Below, piece after piece: positions 36,623 to 44,604 of a stretch of 64,000 bases of DNA (position 1 is the stretch's first letter; every line of letters begins with the position of its first letter). This stretch comes from Marinobacterium aestuarii (GTDB lineage: Bacteria; Pseudomonadota; Gammaproteobacteria; Pseudomonadales; Balneatricaceae): assembly GCF_001651805.1 (NCBI RefSeq), contig NZ_CP015839.1, positions 3,348,001 through 3,412,000 on the forward strand, in the 5' to 3' direction. Position numbers and translations under genes: made by a program. The notes beneath the pieces are model-generated. The model had not been told where the DNA came from, searched no databases, and saw only the letters and a program-made list of their open reading frames with translations.

Positions 36623-37444
36623 GTGAGTAATTCGAGTATGCCAAAATTCCCTCCATCGTTTTTGTTGTTGCAGCAAGAGGGCTACCTAATCAGTTCATCG
36701 CTCACGAATGGGCTGACGGAACTACGCTCAGCTCATGTGCATAATAAAGGCGCGTTTTATACGTCCTTGTTTAACCTATCAGTTGGTTTCGAGCGATTGC
36801 TTAAAGCGATTGTGATTATCGATCATATGCTAAATCATCAACTGGCCGTCCCAACCAAAAAGCAATTACAGGCTAGAGGGCATCACATCGTTGATCTTTA
36901 CGACGAGTGTGAGCGGATTGGAGTCAGTACGAACTCTCTAATTCCCGGTCGAACACAATTGGACGCAATAGATAACGAGTTCCTTCGATTGCTCAGCGAT
37001 TTCGCACGTGCGACGCGCTATCACAATTTGGATGCCTTAAGCGCATCACACACAAGCCCTGATCCATTGGTTCGATTGAATCAACTGATCGTTGCTATCC
37101 TTGCGCAAGATGTACCGCAAAGACAGAAGGATAAGATTCTCAGCCAAGCAGGGCTCATCGTGAGTCAAATTGATGATATTACGTTCACGCTCATGCATGG
37201 ACTTGACCAGCGCCCACTGTCTACATCCGACGCGCTTTCGTTGCCAGGGCTGCATGAGCAATCGACCCGTTTTGCTGTGTTACGCATCATTAAGCTACTT
37301 GCACCACTCAGAGATCTGCTGGCACAGATCAGCTATGGTGCTTATGGCCTAGGACAATTTCCTGCATTTCCTCAAATGCAAGAATTTTTGGAGTGGTTGT
37401 GGGATGATCGCCAGTACGTGCTTAGAAAGAGAAAGTGGCCGTGA
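36623..37444 (+). CDS. unknown alpha-helical protein in a probable gene cassette
   Basis: I do not recognise a named family for this 273-residue protein. It is predicted to be helical and soluble, without signal peptide. Around residue 133 it has FARATRYHNLD, which contains R-x4-H, the spacing used by HEPN-type ribonucleases, and an early stretch NLSVGFERLLKAIVII that could be a HEPN-like first helix. This is a weak suggestion. Codon use is clearly more AT-rich than the flanking chromosome. The stop lies six bases before a 70-bp attC-like site, as in integron cassettes. The start is GTG 36623 or, equally likely, ATG 36638. Confidence 0.7.
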   Translation: MSNSSMPKFPPSFLLLQQEGYLISSSLTNGLTELRSAHVHNKGAFYTSLFNLSVGFERLLKAIVIIDHMLNHQLAVPTKKQLQARGHHIVDLYDECERIGVSTNSLIPGRTQLDAIDNEFLRLLSDFARATRYHNLDALSASHTSPDPLVRLNQLIVAILAQDVPQRQKDKILSQAGLIVSQIDDITFTLMHGLDQRPLSTSDALSLPGLHEQSTRFAVLRIIKLLAPLRDLLAQISYGAYGLGQFPAFPQMQEFLEWLWDDRQYVLRKRKWP

Positions 37445-37449
37445 AAACG

Positions 37450-37519
37450 GCATAACAAATAATTGCATCGGATCAAAATTGGCTGCGCCAATTTTGATCC
37501 GCTGAACTGGTCGTTAAGT
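37450..37519 (+). other. attC: integron attC-like recombination site
   Basis: The 70-bp element starts six bases after a stop codon and ends 21 bases before the next start. A 15-bp perfect stem (37469-37483 with 37487-37501) has a TGC loop. Moving outwards there is a mismatch, pairs AC/GT, one extrahelical G (37465), pairs TT/AA, a six-base unpaired spacer on each side (37457-37462 and 37507-37512), then the R boxes GCATAAC (37450-37456) and GTTAAGT (37513-37519). The right box fits the GTTRRRY core. This order (R box, spacer, L box with extrahelical base, hairpin) is that of attC sites. No integrase gene is visible. Confidence 0.78.
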
Positions 37520-37540
37520 GGCAAGAGGACGACCTTCACG

Positions 37541-37855
37541 ATGGCGAATAATTGGAATATTCCTGACTGGCTGGAAATGGAAGTCCGTGAAATAGATAAA
37601 GTCTGCGTCTATTGCGGTAGTGAATTAAAATCCATAAAAGTCTCAAAAAAATCTACGGCAAGCTGGGAGCATATCATCAATGATGCCAGCATAATCACAA
37701 GAGATAACATTGCACTCTGTTGTTGTGATTGCAATGCAAGTAAGGGCCAGAAACAACTGTCAGCTTGGCTGAAAACAACATATTGCAAAGAACGAGGCAT
37801 TACGCCCGAAACTGTGGCACCAGTAATCAAACAAGCTATTGAAAATGGGCTGTAG
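37541..37855 (+). CDS. small HNH endonuclease domain protein
   Basis: The 104-residue protein is a compact HNH nuclease-like domain: a zinc pair VCVYCG (about residue 22), the catalytic region STASWEHIIND (His about 45), and a second pair CCCDCNASKGQK, where the Asn/Lys pattern matches HNH proteins of mobile elements and phages. ATG 37541 with AGAGGA about ten bases upstream is chosen, since it begins 21 bases after the attC-like core as expected for a cassette. A frame start 26 codons earlier would lie inside the attC site. Possible roles are homing, phage defence or genome maintenance, none shown. Confidence 0.82.
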   Translation: MANNWNIPDWLEMEVREIDKVCVYCGSELKSIKVSKKSTASWEHIINDASIITRDNIALCCCDCNASKGQKQLSAWLKTTYCKERGITPETVAPVIKQAIENGL

Positions 37856-38083
37856 TGCTGTTCTTAAAGAAATCAGCGCAGTTCCGGGGACAGTATACCT
37901 ATTTATTGGGCCTATGGAGTCACCTGTATGGTTCAAGGAATGGGAGTCACTTTTGGTCGAAGTTGTTTTCCGCCTCTGGCACTGCTGGTGCCGCAGAAAT
38001 GTTTCGATGTCTTGACTTGCCCAGTAGGAACTCAACATCACCGACCCGCCAATATAGCAGAACGGCCAGCTACCCCTTATGGA

Positions 38084-38193
38084 GCCAGCGAGCACTGAGG
38101 GCATTTTGCGATCAGGCCCGAAGGGGCGATACAGGGACTGTATCGCCCCTGATTAGCACATGGATGTGCCGGCTCTTCACCTTGAAGGCCGGC
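38084..38193 (+). repeat. dispersed repeat, copy B
   Basis: This copy matches copy A (2011-2117) in GCGAGCACTGAGG, TTGCGATCAGGCCCG and CCGGCTCTTCACCTTGAAGGCC (38169-38190). Between these lies a palindrome GGGGCGATACAG-GGA-CTGTATCGCCCC (38123-38149) that is absent from copy A. Confidence 0.7.
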
Positions 38194-38251
38194 TTCCGCA
38201 CAATGGCTTCAGAGCACAGCCAATAGGCTTCATTGGGGCGCGCTTTCTTTG

Positions 38252-38299
38252 GTTACTTTCTTTCGCGCGAGCAAAGAAAGTAACGCGCCAAAAAGGCGC
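38252..38299. repeat. double hairpin repeat element
   Basis: GTTACTTTCTTT (38252-38263) pairs perfectly with AAAGAAAGTAAC (38273-38284), followed at once by GCGCC-AAAAA-GGCGC (38285-38299). Such conserved hairpin pairs occur in intergenic repeats of gammaproteobacteria. It directly follows repeat copy B. Confidence 0.6.
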
Positions 38300-38452
38300 A
38301 AAAGGAGTATCAGGCAGGTAATACAACGTGGCAGTGGTCAATACATCCTGTACATCGCCACTCCTGCGCATCCCTGCGCCCGTGGCATACCGTACATCCT
38401 GTACCCCTGCTCCTGTGCATCCATGCACTCGCAGGATAAATACGTCCCTGTA

Positions 38453-38482
38453 TAAAAAAACCGCCGAACGGACGTTCGGCGG
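38453..38482 (-). terminator. rho-independent terminator of the aminotransferase operon
   Basis: On the minus strand CCGCCGAACG (38482-38473) and its complement (38470-38461) form a 10-bp GC-rich stem followed by seven Ts (38460-38454). This is a classical terminator about 90 bases after the aminotransferase stop. Confidence 0.85.
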
Positions 38483-38570
38483 CAAAGGATGATCGGGATG
38501 CAAAACCGATCTGACAGCATAACCGCCCCCGGAGGCGTCGGGTGCGGTTCAACCTTTCAGGCTGAGGTGA

Positions 38571-39920
38571 TCAAGCCACCAGCCGTTCGCGGGTGACGAA
38601 GTCCTGGGTATCGGCCAGGGCTTTGCCGAACTTCTCGATCAGTTCGTCGATCTGGGCTTCGCTGATGATCAGCGGCGGGCAGAAGGCAATGCTGGAACCG
38701 GCTACCGCCCGGGTAATCAGACCGTGCTGCTCGCAGGCACGCTGGGCAAAGGCACCCACGGCACCGCCGTCAAAGGCCCTGCCGCTGGCCTTGTCGGCCA
38801 CCAACTCAAGGGCGCCTATCAAGCCGCTGCCGCGCACCTCACCCACCAGCGGATGATCACGGAACTCCGCCAGACGGCGCTGCAGATACTCACCCATGCG
38901 GGCGGCACGGCCAAAGATATCGTCGCGCTGGTAGATCTCGAGGGTTTTCAGGGCCACGGCGCAGGCGACCGGATGGCCTGAATAGGTATAGCCATGCCCG
39001 AACACACCCAGCTTGTTGCTCGGCTCAACCATGGCATCGTACAGATCGCCACGAATCACCGAGGCGCTGATCGGCATGTAGGCCGATGACAGCTGCTTGG
39101 CCAAGGTCATGAGCGCCGGGCGTTCGATACCCATGGTGGTGCAGCCAAAATCATTGCCGGTACGGCCAAAGCCGGTGATCACTTCGTCGGCCCAGAACAG
39201 GATGTCGTACTTGTCGAGAATTGCCTGCACCTTCTGGTAGTAGCCGGCCGGTGGCACTATTACGCCACTGGCACCGGTGATCGGCTCGGCGATAAAGGCC
39301 GCGATAGTGTCGGGCCCTTCGCGCAGAATCAGCTGTTCCAGATTGTTGGTGATACGGGTGACGAAATCCGCTTCGCTTTCGCCGGCCAGGGCGCCGCGGT
39401 AATAATGCGGCGCATCGGTGCGCAGGATGCCCAGCGCATCGATTGGCAGATCGAAATTGGTCTGGTTAACCGGCAGACCGGTGAGGGATGCCGCCGCCAC
39501 AGTCACGCCGTGGTAGGAGCGCTCGCGGGAAATAATCTTGCGCTTTTGCGGCTTGCCGATGGCGTTGAAGTAGTACCGCAGCATCTTGATATGGGTGTCA
39601 TTGGCATCGCTGCCCGAGCTGCCAAAAAACACCCGCGCGTTATCGACAGGTACCATTGCGGTCAGCTTCTCGGCCAGCTCCATGCCGACCTTGTGGGTCT
39701 TGCCGCCAAACATATGGGAAAAGGCCAGCTTGCCCATCTGTTCCGCCGTGGTATCGATCAGTTCCCGGTTGCCGTAGCCCAGCGAGGTACACCAGAGTCC
39801 TGAAAGCCCTTCGAGGTACTGTTTGCCATTAGTGTCGTAAACATAGACCCCTTCGCCGCGCTCAATAGTCAGCTGCTCGGTGGCGGTGAAATTGGTCGTT
39901 GGGTAAATAATTGAACTCAT
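38571..39920 (-). CDS. class III aminotransferase (omega-amino acid/GABA:pyruvate type)
   Basis: This 449-residue PLP enzyme of the ornithine/omega-aminotransferase class has GLWCTSLGYGNRELID near residue 41, FFGSSGSDANDTHIKMLRYY, the PLP-phosphate/ring contacts RSYHGVTV and FWADEVITGFGRTG, and the Schiff-base lysine in MTLAKQLSSAYMPISA. It resembles putrescine/GABA/beta-alanine:pyruvate aminotransferases (SpuC, POP2-like). It is co-transcribed with succinate-semialdehyde dehydrogenase 23 bases upstream, so GABA is the likely donor. The start has AGGAG eight bases upstream. The exact amine is uncertain. Confidence 0.85.
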   Translation of the reverse strand: MSSIIYPTTNFTATEQLTIERGEGVYVYDTNGKQYLEGLSGLWCTSLGYGNRELIDTTAEQMGKLAFSHMFGGKTHKVGMELAEKLTAMVPVDNARVFFGSSGSDANDTHIKMLRYYFNAIGKPQKRKIISRERSYHGVTVAAASLTGLPVNQTNFDLPIDALGILRTDAPHYYRGALAGESEADFVTRITNNLEQLILREGPDTIAAFIAEPITGASGVIVPPAGYYQKVQAILDKYDILFWADEVITGFGRTGNDFGCTTMGIERPALMTLAKQLSSAYMPISASVIRGDLYDAMVEPSNKLGVFGHGYTYSGHPVACAVALKTLEIYQRDDIFGRAARMGEYLQRRLAEFRDHPLVGEVRGSGLIGALELVADKASGRAFDGGAVGAFAQRACEQHGLITRAVAGSSIAFCPPLIISEAQIDELIEKFGKALADTQDFVTRERLVA

Positions 39921-39943
39921 GTCTGTGCTCCTACTCTGGGCCT

Positions 39944-41407
39944 TTAGCGGTCCAGTCCACCCATGCAGATGAATTTAACTTCCAGATAATCGTCCAGACC
40001 GTACTTGGAGCCCTCACGGCCCTGGCCGGACTGTTTCATGCCACCGAAAGGCGTGGCATCCGACCCCAGGGCGATTTCGTTGACGCCGACCATGCCGAAG
40101 TCCAGACCTTCGCTGACGCGCCATACACGGCCCACATCGCGGGTAAAGACATAGGCCGCCAGACCGAATTCGGTATCGTTGGCCATGGCGATGGCCTGGG
40201 CTTCAGTGTCAAAACGGAAGATCGGCGCCACCGGGCCAAAGATTTCTTCCCGCGCCACACGCATGCCCGCCACCACATTGCTCAGCACCGTGGGCTGATA
40301 GAAGTGATCGCCCAGGGCATCGACCTGGCCGCCGGTTTCAACCCGCGCGCCTTTGGCCACGGCATCATCCACCAGGGATTGCACGTTGCGCACCGCCTTG
40401 GCGGTGATCAGCGGACCGTGGGTAGCGTCTGCATCCAGACCGTTGCCCAGGCGGAATCCTTTCACCTTGGCGGTGAATTTTTCCACGAAGGCATCATAGA
40501 TATTGCTCTGCACCAGAATGCGGTTGGCACAGATGCAGGTCTGGCCGGAGTTACGATACTTGGCGGCAATGGCGCCATTCACCGCAGCATCCAGATCCGC
40601 ATCATCCAGCACTATCACAGGCGCGTTGCCACCGAGCTCCATGGAGGTGCGCTTGACGGTATCGGCACTCTGCTTCATCAGCAGCTTGCCCACCGGGGTG
40701 GAGCCGGTAAAGGTCACTTTCTTGACGATGGGGTTGGAGGTCATCTCGCCGCCGATGGCGGGTGCATCGGCACCCGGCAGCACGCTGAACAGACCCGCCG
40801 GCACACCGGCACGCTCCGCCAGCACGGCCATGGCCAGCGCAGACAAGGGCGTTTCGGCCGCAGGCTTGACCACGATGCCACAGCCCACCGCCAGCGCCGG
40901 TGCAACCTTGCGCGAAATCATGGCGTTGGGGAAGTTCCAGGGCGTAATGGCCGCAACCACACCCACCGGCTGCTTAACAACGATGGAGCGACGGTCACTC
41001 TGTGACGGAATCACATCGCCGTAAACGCGCTTGGCTTCTTCACCGAACCACTCCACAAAGGAAGCGCCGTAGGCGATTTCGCCACGGGATTCCGCCAGTA
41101 CCTTGCCCTGCTCCAGTGTCATGATCAGCGCCAGATCTTCCTGGTTCGCCATGATCAGCTCAAACCAGCGACGCAGCACAGCCGAACGCGTCTTGGCCGG
41201 CTGGGCTTTCCAGTCCTGCATGGCAACCTCTGCCGCCTCGATGGCACGGCGGGTTTCAGCCGCCCCCACCGATGCCACATCCGCCAGGTGTTCGCCATTA
41301 GCCGGGTTGGTCACGGTGAAGGTAGCGCCATCGTCGGCGTCAACCCACTGACCATTGATGTAAGCCTGGGACTGCAGCAGGCTGGGATCTTGCAATGTAA
41401 TGCTCAT
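39944..41407 (-). CDS. gabD: succinate-semialdehyde dehydrogenase
   Basis: The 487-residue aldehyde dehydrogenase oxidises succinate semialdehyde to succinate. It shows the ALDH proton-abstracting Glu in TSMELGGNAPVIV and the nucleophilic Cys in NSGQTCICANRI, together with AITPWNFPNAM, all typical of GabD. GAGGCG lies ten bases before the ATG. It is the first gene of a two-gene operon with the aminotransferase, so the pair converts GABA to succinate. A LysR-type gene is divergent from it, 155 bases away. Confidence 0.92.
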   Translation of the reverse strand: MSITLQDPSLLQSQAYINGQWVDADDGATFTVTNPANGEHLADVASVGAAETRRAIEAAEVAMQDWKAQPAKTRSAVLRRWFELIMANQEDLALIMTLEQGKVLAESRGEIAYGASFVEWFGEEAKRVYGDVIPSQSDRRSIVVKQPVGVVAAITPWNFPNAMISRKVAPALAVGCGIVVKPAAETPLSALAMAVLAERAGVPAGLFSVLPGADAPAIGGEMTSNPIVKKVTFTGSTPVGKLLMKQSADTVKRTSMELGGNAPVIVLDDADLDAAVNGAIAAKYRNSGQTCICANRILVQSNIYDAFVEKFTAKVKGFRLGNGLDADATHGPLITAKAVRNVQSLVDDAVAKGARVETGGQVDALGDHFYQPTVLSNVVAGMRVAREEIFGPVAPIFRFDTEAQAIAMANDTEFGLAAYVFTRDVGRVWRVSEGLDFGMVGVNEIALGSDATPFGGMKQSGQGREGSKYGLDDYLEVKFICMGGLDR

Positions 41408-41562
41408 GTTATCGTCGCCTCATGGTGTGGCTGGCAGGCGCCCTGGGGAGCGCCGGCAAATTCAGGGTTTCATTTATAGGACAGGCTAGCCTTGCTTAAT
41501 ATGATGATTTAAAGAATCATACATTTATATATGCAAAGACATTAACTCAGGCCGAATACACT

Positions 41563-42501
41563 ATGGGCAAGCGCAAAACAGCAATCAGCGGCCAGCTGGC
41601 CGACATGGACCTGCGGCTGCTGCGAGTGTTTAAAACTGTAGCTGACTGTGGCGGCTTTACCGCCGCCGAGGTTGAACTCAATCTGGCCAATTCCACCATC
41701 TGCAACTATATGGCGGATCTGGAAAAACGTCTGGACATGCGCCTGTGTGAACGGGGCCGTGCAGGCTTTGGCCTCACCGAACAGGGCAAGGTGGTGTACG
41801 AGGCAACCCAGGAGCTGCTGTCCGCGCTGGATCAGTTTCGCAACCGGGTGAACCAGTCCCACGACCGCATCATGGGTCAGCTGGATCTGGGCTGCGCCGA
41901 ACACATGCTGGGGCTGCCGCGCAGCTTTCTGGTGGATGCCCTGGGCCGTTTCGCCGACAAGGCCCCGGATGTGCGCATGCGTATCGCCACCATGGCCTCA
42001 GACGATGTGGTGCCGGCGGTGATGGATGGCCGGGTGCAGATCGGTATCACTGTGCTGCATGGCGACATGCCGGGGCTCAAAAGCCTGAAGCTGTATGATG
42101 AACAGATGTCACTCTATTGCAGCCGCGGCCACCCGCTGCACGGCCGCAGTGAGGCGGATATCCGGCTGGAAGATCTGCAGGCCTACCGCTTTGTGGAGTC
42201 CCCTCGCCTGTTGCCGGGTCGTGAGCTGCACCCGGCCATGAGCGGCTGGAACAAGCAGGTCAGTGCCCACCACCAGGAGGCCCGCGCCACCCTGATTCTG
42301 ACCGGCCACTATCTGGGTTTTCTGCCACGCCATCTGGTGAAAAACTGGGGCTGGGGCTCGGAAATGCAGCCCCTGCTGGAAAGTGAACTGAGCTACAGCA
42401 ACAGTTTCTACGCCATTACCAAGCCCCGCACCGAACGCAACCTGGTAGTGGATGCCTTCTTCGCCTGCCTGCAGGACGCCCTGGCGAAAAAGGTCGGATA
42501 G
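41563..42501 (+). CDS. LysR-family transcriptional regulator
   Basis: The 312-residue protein has an N-terminal LysR winged helix (DMDLRLLRVFKTVADCGGFTAAEVELNLANSTICNYMADLEKRL in parts, about residues 12-60) and a type 2 periplasmic-binding-like sensor domain (about 95-300). The turn residues LANSTICNYM are an unusual version of the common AQPAVS core. It is divergent from gabD/aminotransferase and therefore probably their regulator, responding to GABA or a derived semialdehyde by inference. Confidence 0.88.
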   Translation: MGKRKTAISGQLADMDLRLLRVFKTVADCGGFTAAEVELNLANSTICNYMADLEKRLDMRLCERGRAGFGLTEQGKVVYEATQELLSALDQFRNRVNQSHDRIMGQLDLGCAEHMLGLPRSFLVDALGRFADKAPDVRMRIATMASDDVVPAVMDGRVQIGITVLHGDMPGLKSLKLYDEQMSLYCSRGHPLHGRSEADIRLEDLQAYRFVESPRLLPGRELHPAMSGWNKQVSAHHQEARATLILTGHYLGFLPRHLVKNWGWGSEMQPLLESELSYSNSFYAITKPRTERNLVVDAFFACLQDALAKKVG

Positions 42502-42578
42502 GCAACGTCGACCGCCTGCAGCCAATTAAGAACATTACGGCGGTGGAACCGCGCCCGGTCGCCCGGTTCTAATTTATG

Positions 42579-42632
42579 GGTACTTGCTGACCCTCAACAG
42601 GGCTTTGGCAAGGCATAGCGAGGTACTTGCTG
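42579..42632 (+). promoter_or_regulatory. 11-bp direct repeats upstream of the kaiC-like operon
   Basis: GGTACTTGCTG occurs at 42579-42589 and 42622-42632, a 43-bp (about four-turn) period, ending 66 bases before the start of the KaiC-like gene. The repeats may be paired activator sites. Confidence 0.45.
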
Positions 42633-42698
42633 TAACCAGTGAATAGGGGTCCGCCGGACAGGGCGGTCTCTGTTTAATCAAGCTGGAGCTGGATTAAA

Positions 42699-44180
42699 AT
42701 GGAAGACAAGGTCGCGAATTTCACTGAATGCACTGAGGCGCAAATCGAACGCCTTAGCACCGGGGTCCCCGGGCTGGGGGAAATACTGGGCGGAGGCTTC
42801 ATTGCGCAGCGCGCCTACCTGATACGGGGCGCCCCCGGCACGGGCAAAACCATTCTGGGCCTGCACTTTTTAACCGCCGGGGCCCTGCAGGGCGAGCCCT
42901 GCCTGTTTGTCACCCTGGGCGAGACCGAGGAGCAGATTCGCAGCAATGCCGCCTCGCTCGGCTACAACCTTGAGGGCATCTCGTTTCTGGACCTGAGCCC
43001 GGCGCCCGAGTTTTTTACCGAAGACCAGAGCTACGACATCTTCCACCCCTCCGAGGTGGAACGCGAGCCGATCACCCGCAAAATCATAGAGCAGGTCGAG
43101 GCAATCCGGCCCACCCGTGTCTTTCTCGATGCCTTGACCCAGTTCCGTTACCTGTCAACCGACAGCCTGGAATTCCACAAACAGGCGTTTTCCTTCCTGC
43201 GCTACCTGAGTGAATCGGGCGCGACTGTGGTATTCACGTCGGACAGCAGTCAACAGGCACCCGATGACGACCTGCAGTTCATGTGCGACGGCATTATTCA
43301 GCTGGAATGCAATGACATGGAGCGCAGCCTTTGCGTCACCAAGATGCGCGGCTCCAGTTTCCGCATGGGTCACCATAGCTTTCGCCTGACCCCCCGGGGC
43401 ATGGAGGTTTCACCGGTACTGGTGCCTGATCTCCAGCGCGAGGGACTGGCCCCGATTTTTACCGGCGAACTGACGGCCTCAGGCATTGCGGAGCTGGATG
43501 CCTTGCTGCATGGCGGCCTGGACCGGGGTACGACCACCGTCCTGACCGGCCCCAGCGGCGTGGGCAAAACCACCGTCGGCATGCAGTTCATGAAAGCCTC
43601 GGCCAGCCGGCAGGAAAAAGCCGTGGTCTATATCTTCGAGGAAGGCCTGGAGTCGCTGCTCAGACGCTGTGAGGCCATCAACCTTGCGGTGCGCCCGCTG
43701 ATAGAAAGTCAGATGCTGTCGGTGGTACCGATCGAGCCACTGAGCTTTACCGCAGATGAGTTCTCCCGCCTGGTATGTCGGGATCTGGAGCAAAATAATA
43801 CCCGCATCGTGATGATAGACAGTGTGGCCGGCTATCGCATGAGCCTGCGGGGCAAAGACCTCATTAGCCACTTGCATGCCCTGACCCGCTATCTGAAGAG
43901 CAAGGGTGTCAGCACCATTTTGATCAACGAACTGAAGACCCTCAGTGGAGACTTCCATATATCCGAAATCGGTATCAGTTACCTGGCCGACGACATCATC
44001 TTCCTGCGCTACCTGGAGCTCAACGGCGAACTGCGCAAAGCCATTGGCGTTATCAAAAAACGCGTGGGAGACTTCGAAAAAACCCTGCGTGAAGTCCAGA
44101 TCACTCCCGATGGCCTCAAACTCAGCGAGCCGCTGACCCGCCTGCGCGGCCTGTTGAGCAGCCAGGTGCAACTGACCTAG
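42699..44180 (+). CDS. KaiC-like double-domain ATPase
   Basis: The 493-residue protein has two RecA-like KaiC domains. The first has Walker A GAPGTGKT (residues 44-51), LGETEEQI (catalytic acid region, 74-80) and VFLDALTQFRY. The second has Walker A GPSGVGKT (284-291), YIFEEGLESL with the Glu pair at 314-315, and MIDSVAGYR. This is the arrangement of cyanobacterial KaiC, but no kaiA or kaiB is nearby and the C-terminal tail is short. Stand-alone KaiC homologues in proteobacteria are linked to stress and signalling. It is the first gene of a four-gene operon with two receiver-type proteins and a STAS protein. Autophosphorylation is plausible, not shown. Confidence 0.9.
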   Translation: MEDKVANFTECTEAQIERLSTGVPGLGEILGGGFIAQRAYLIRGAPGTGKTILGLHFLTAGALQGEPCLFVTLGETEEQIRSNAASLGYNLEGISFLDLSPAPEFFTEDQSYDIFHPSEVEREPITRKIIEQVEAIRPTRVFLDALTQFRYLSTDSLEFHKQAFSFLRYLSESGATVVFTSDSSQQAPDDDLQFMCDGIIQLECNDMERSLCVTKMRGSSFRMGHHSFRLTPRGMEVSPVLVPDLQREGLAPIFTGELTASGIAELDALLHGGLDRGTTTVLTGPSGVGKTTVGMQFMKASASRQEKAVVYIFEEGLESLLRRCEAINLAVRPLIESQMLSVVPIEPLSFTADEFSRLVCRDLEQNNTRIVMIDSVAGYRMSLRGKDLISHLHALTRYLKSKGVSTILINELKTLSGDFHISEIGISYLADDIIFLRYLELNGELRKAIGVIKKRVGDFEKTLREVQITPDGLKLSEPLTRLRGLLSSQVQLT

Positions 44181-44196
44181 CCGGAGGGCGGTTTGA

Positions 44197-44604
44197 ATGA
44201 ATTCTGAAGACGCGCCCCTGATCCTGGCTGTCAATCACAACCGACGCAACCTGGATCTGCTGGTACAATTTCTGAGCCAGGATGGCTATCGAATCCTGGC
44301 CGTCACCAGCCTGGAAGAGTTCGATCGAGCGCTAAGCGCTGAACAGCGCATTGAAATGGCGGTGGTGGACATCACCGGTTTTGACCAATCGATCTGGCGT
44401 CATTGCGACCACATGCGGCGCAAGCAGCTCCCCTACCTCGTCCTCGCCTCCCGCTGGGAGGCCGCCGGCATCCAGCACCGGGGATACGACCATGGCGCCC
44501 GCTATGTGCTGGCCAAACCGACGACAAAAAAGACACTGCGCCTGATCCTGAACGGCTGTTGCAGGCATCGCGATGAAGCAGATTCTTTTAATCCTGGACC
44601 ATGA
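44197..44604 (+). CDS. response-regulator receiver-like protein (degenerate acidic pocket)
   Basis: The 135-residue single receiver-like domain has a candidate phospho-acceptor Asp58 (AVVDITGFDQ) and the conserved Lys107 (VLAKPTTKK). The usual acidic pair after strand 1 is replaced by NHNRRN, so Mg2+ binding and phosphorylation may be weakened. GGAGGG lies 10 bases before the ATG. It begins 16 bases after the KaiC-like gene, and its last 32 bases overlap the next gene, which shows tight coupling. It may be an adaptor between the KaiC-like protein and the phosphatase. Confidence 0.82.
   Translation: MNSEDAPLILAVNHNRRNLDLLVQFLSQDGYRILAVTSLEEFDRALSAEQRIEMAVVDITGFDQSIWRHCDHMRRKQLPYLVLASRWEAAGIQHRGYDHGARYVLAKPTTKKTLRLILNGCCRHRDEADSFNPGP

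Larger units (their letters stand above)
37856..38570. other. non-coding flank of the accessory island
   Basis: No credible gene is present. The region contains TTCCGGGGACAGTATACC (about 37887-37904), similar to sequence seen beside REP-type transposase scars. It also contains copy B of the dispersed repeat (38084-38193), a double hairpin (38252-38299), short degenerate repeats CATCCTGTAC at about 38342 and 38393, and a terminator (38453-38482) of the minus-strand aminotransferase operon. Confidence 0.55.

Noticed and set aside
42699-44180. A full cyanobacterial-type circadian clock
   Set aside because: kaiA and kaiB are absent from the window and the C-terminal tail is short. Only a KaiC-like ATPase can be claimed.
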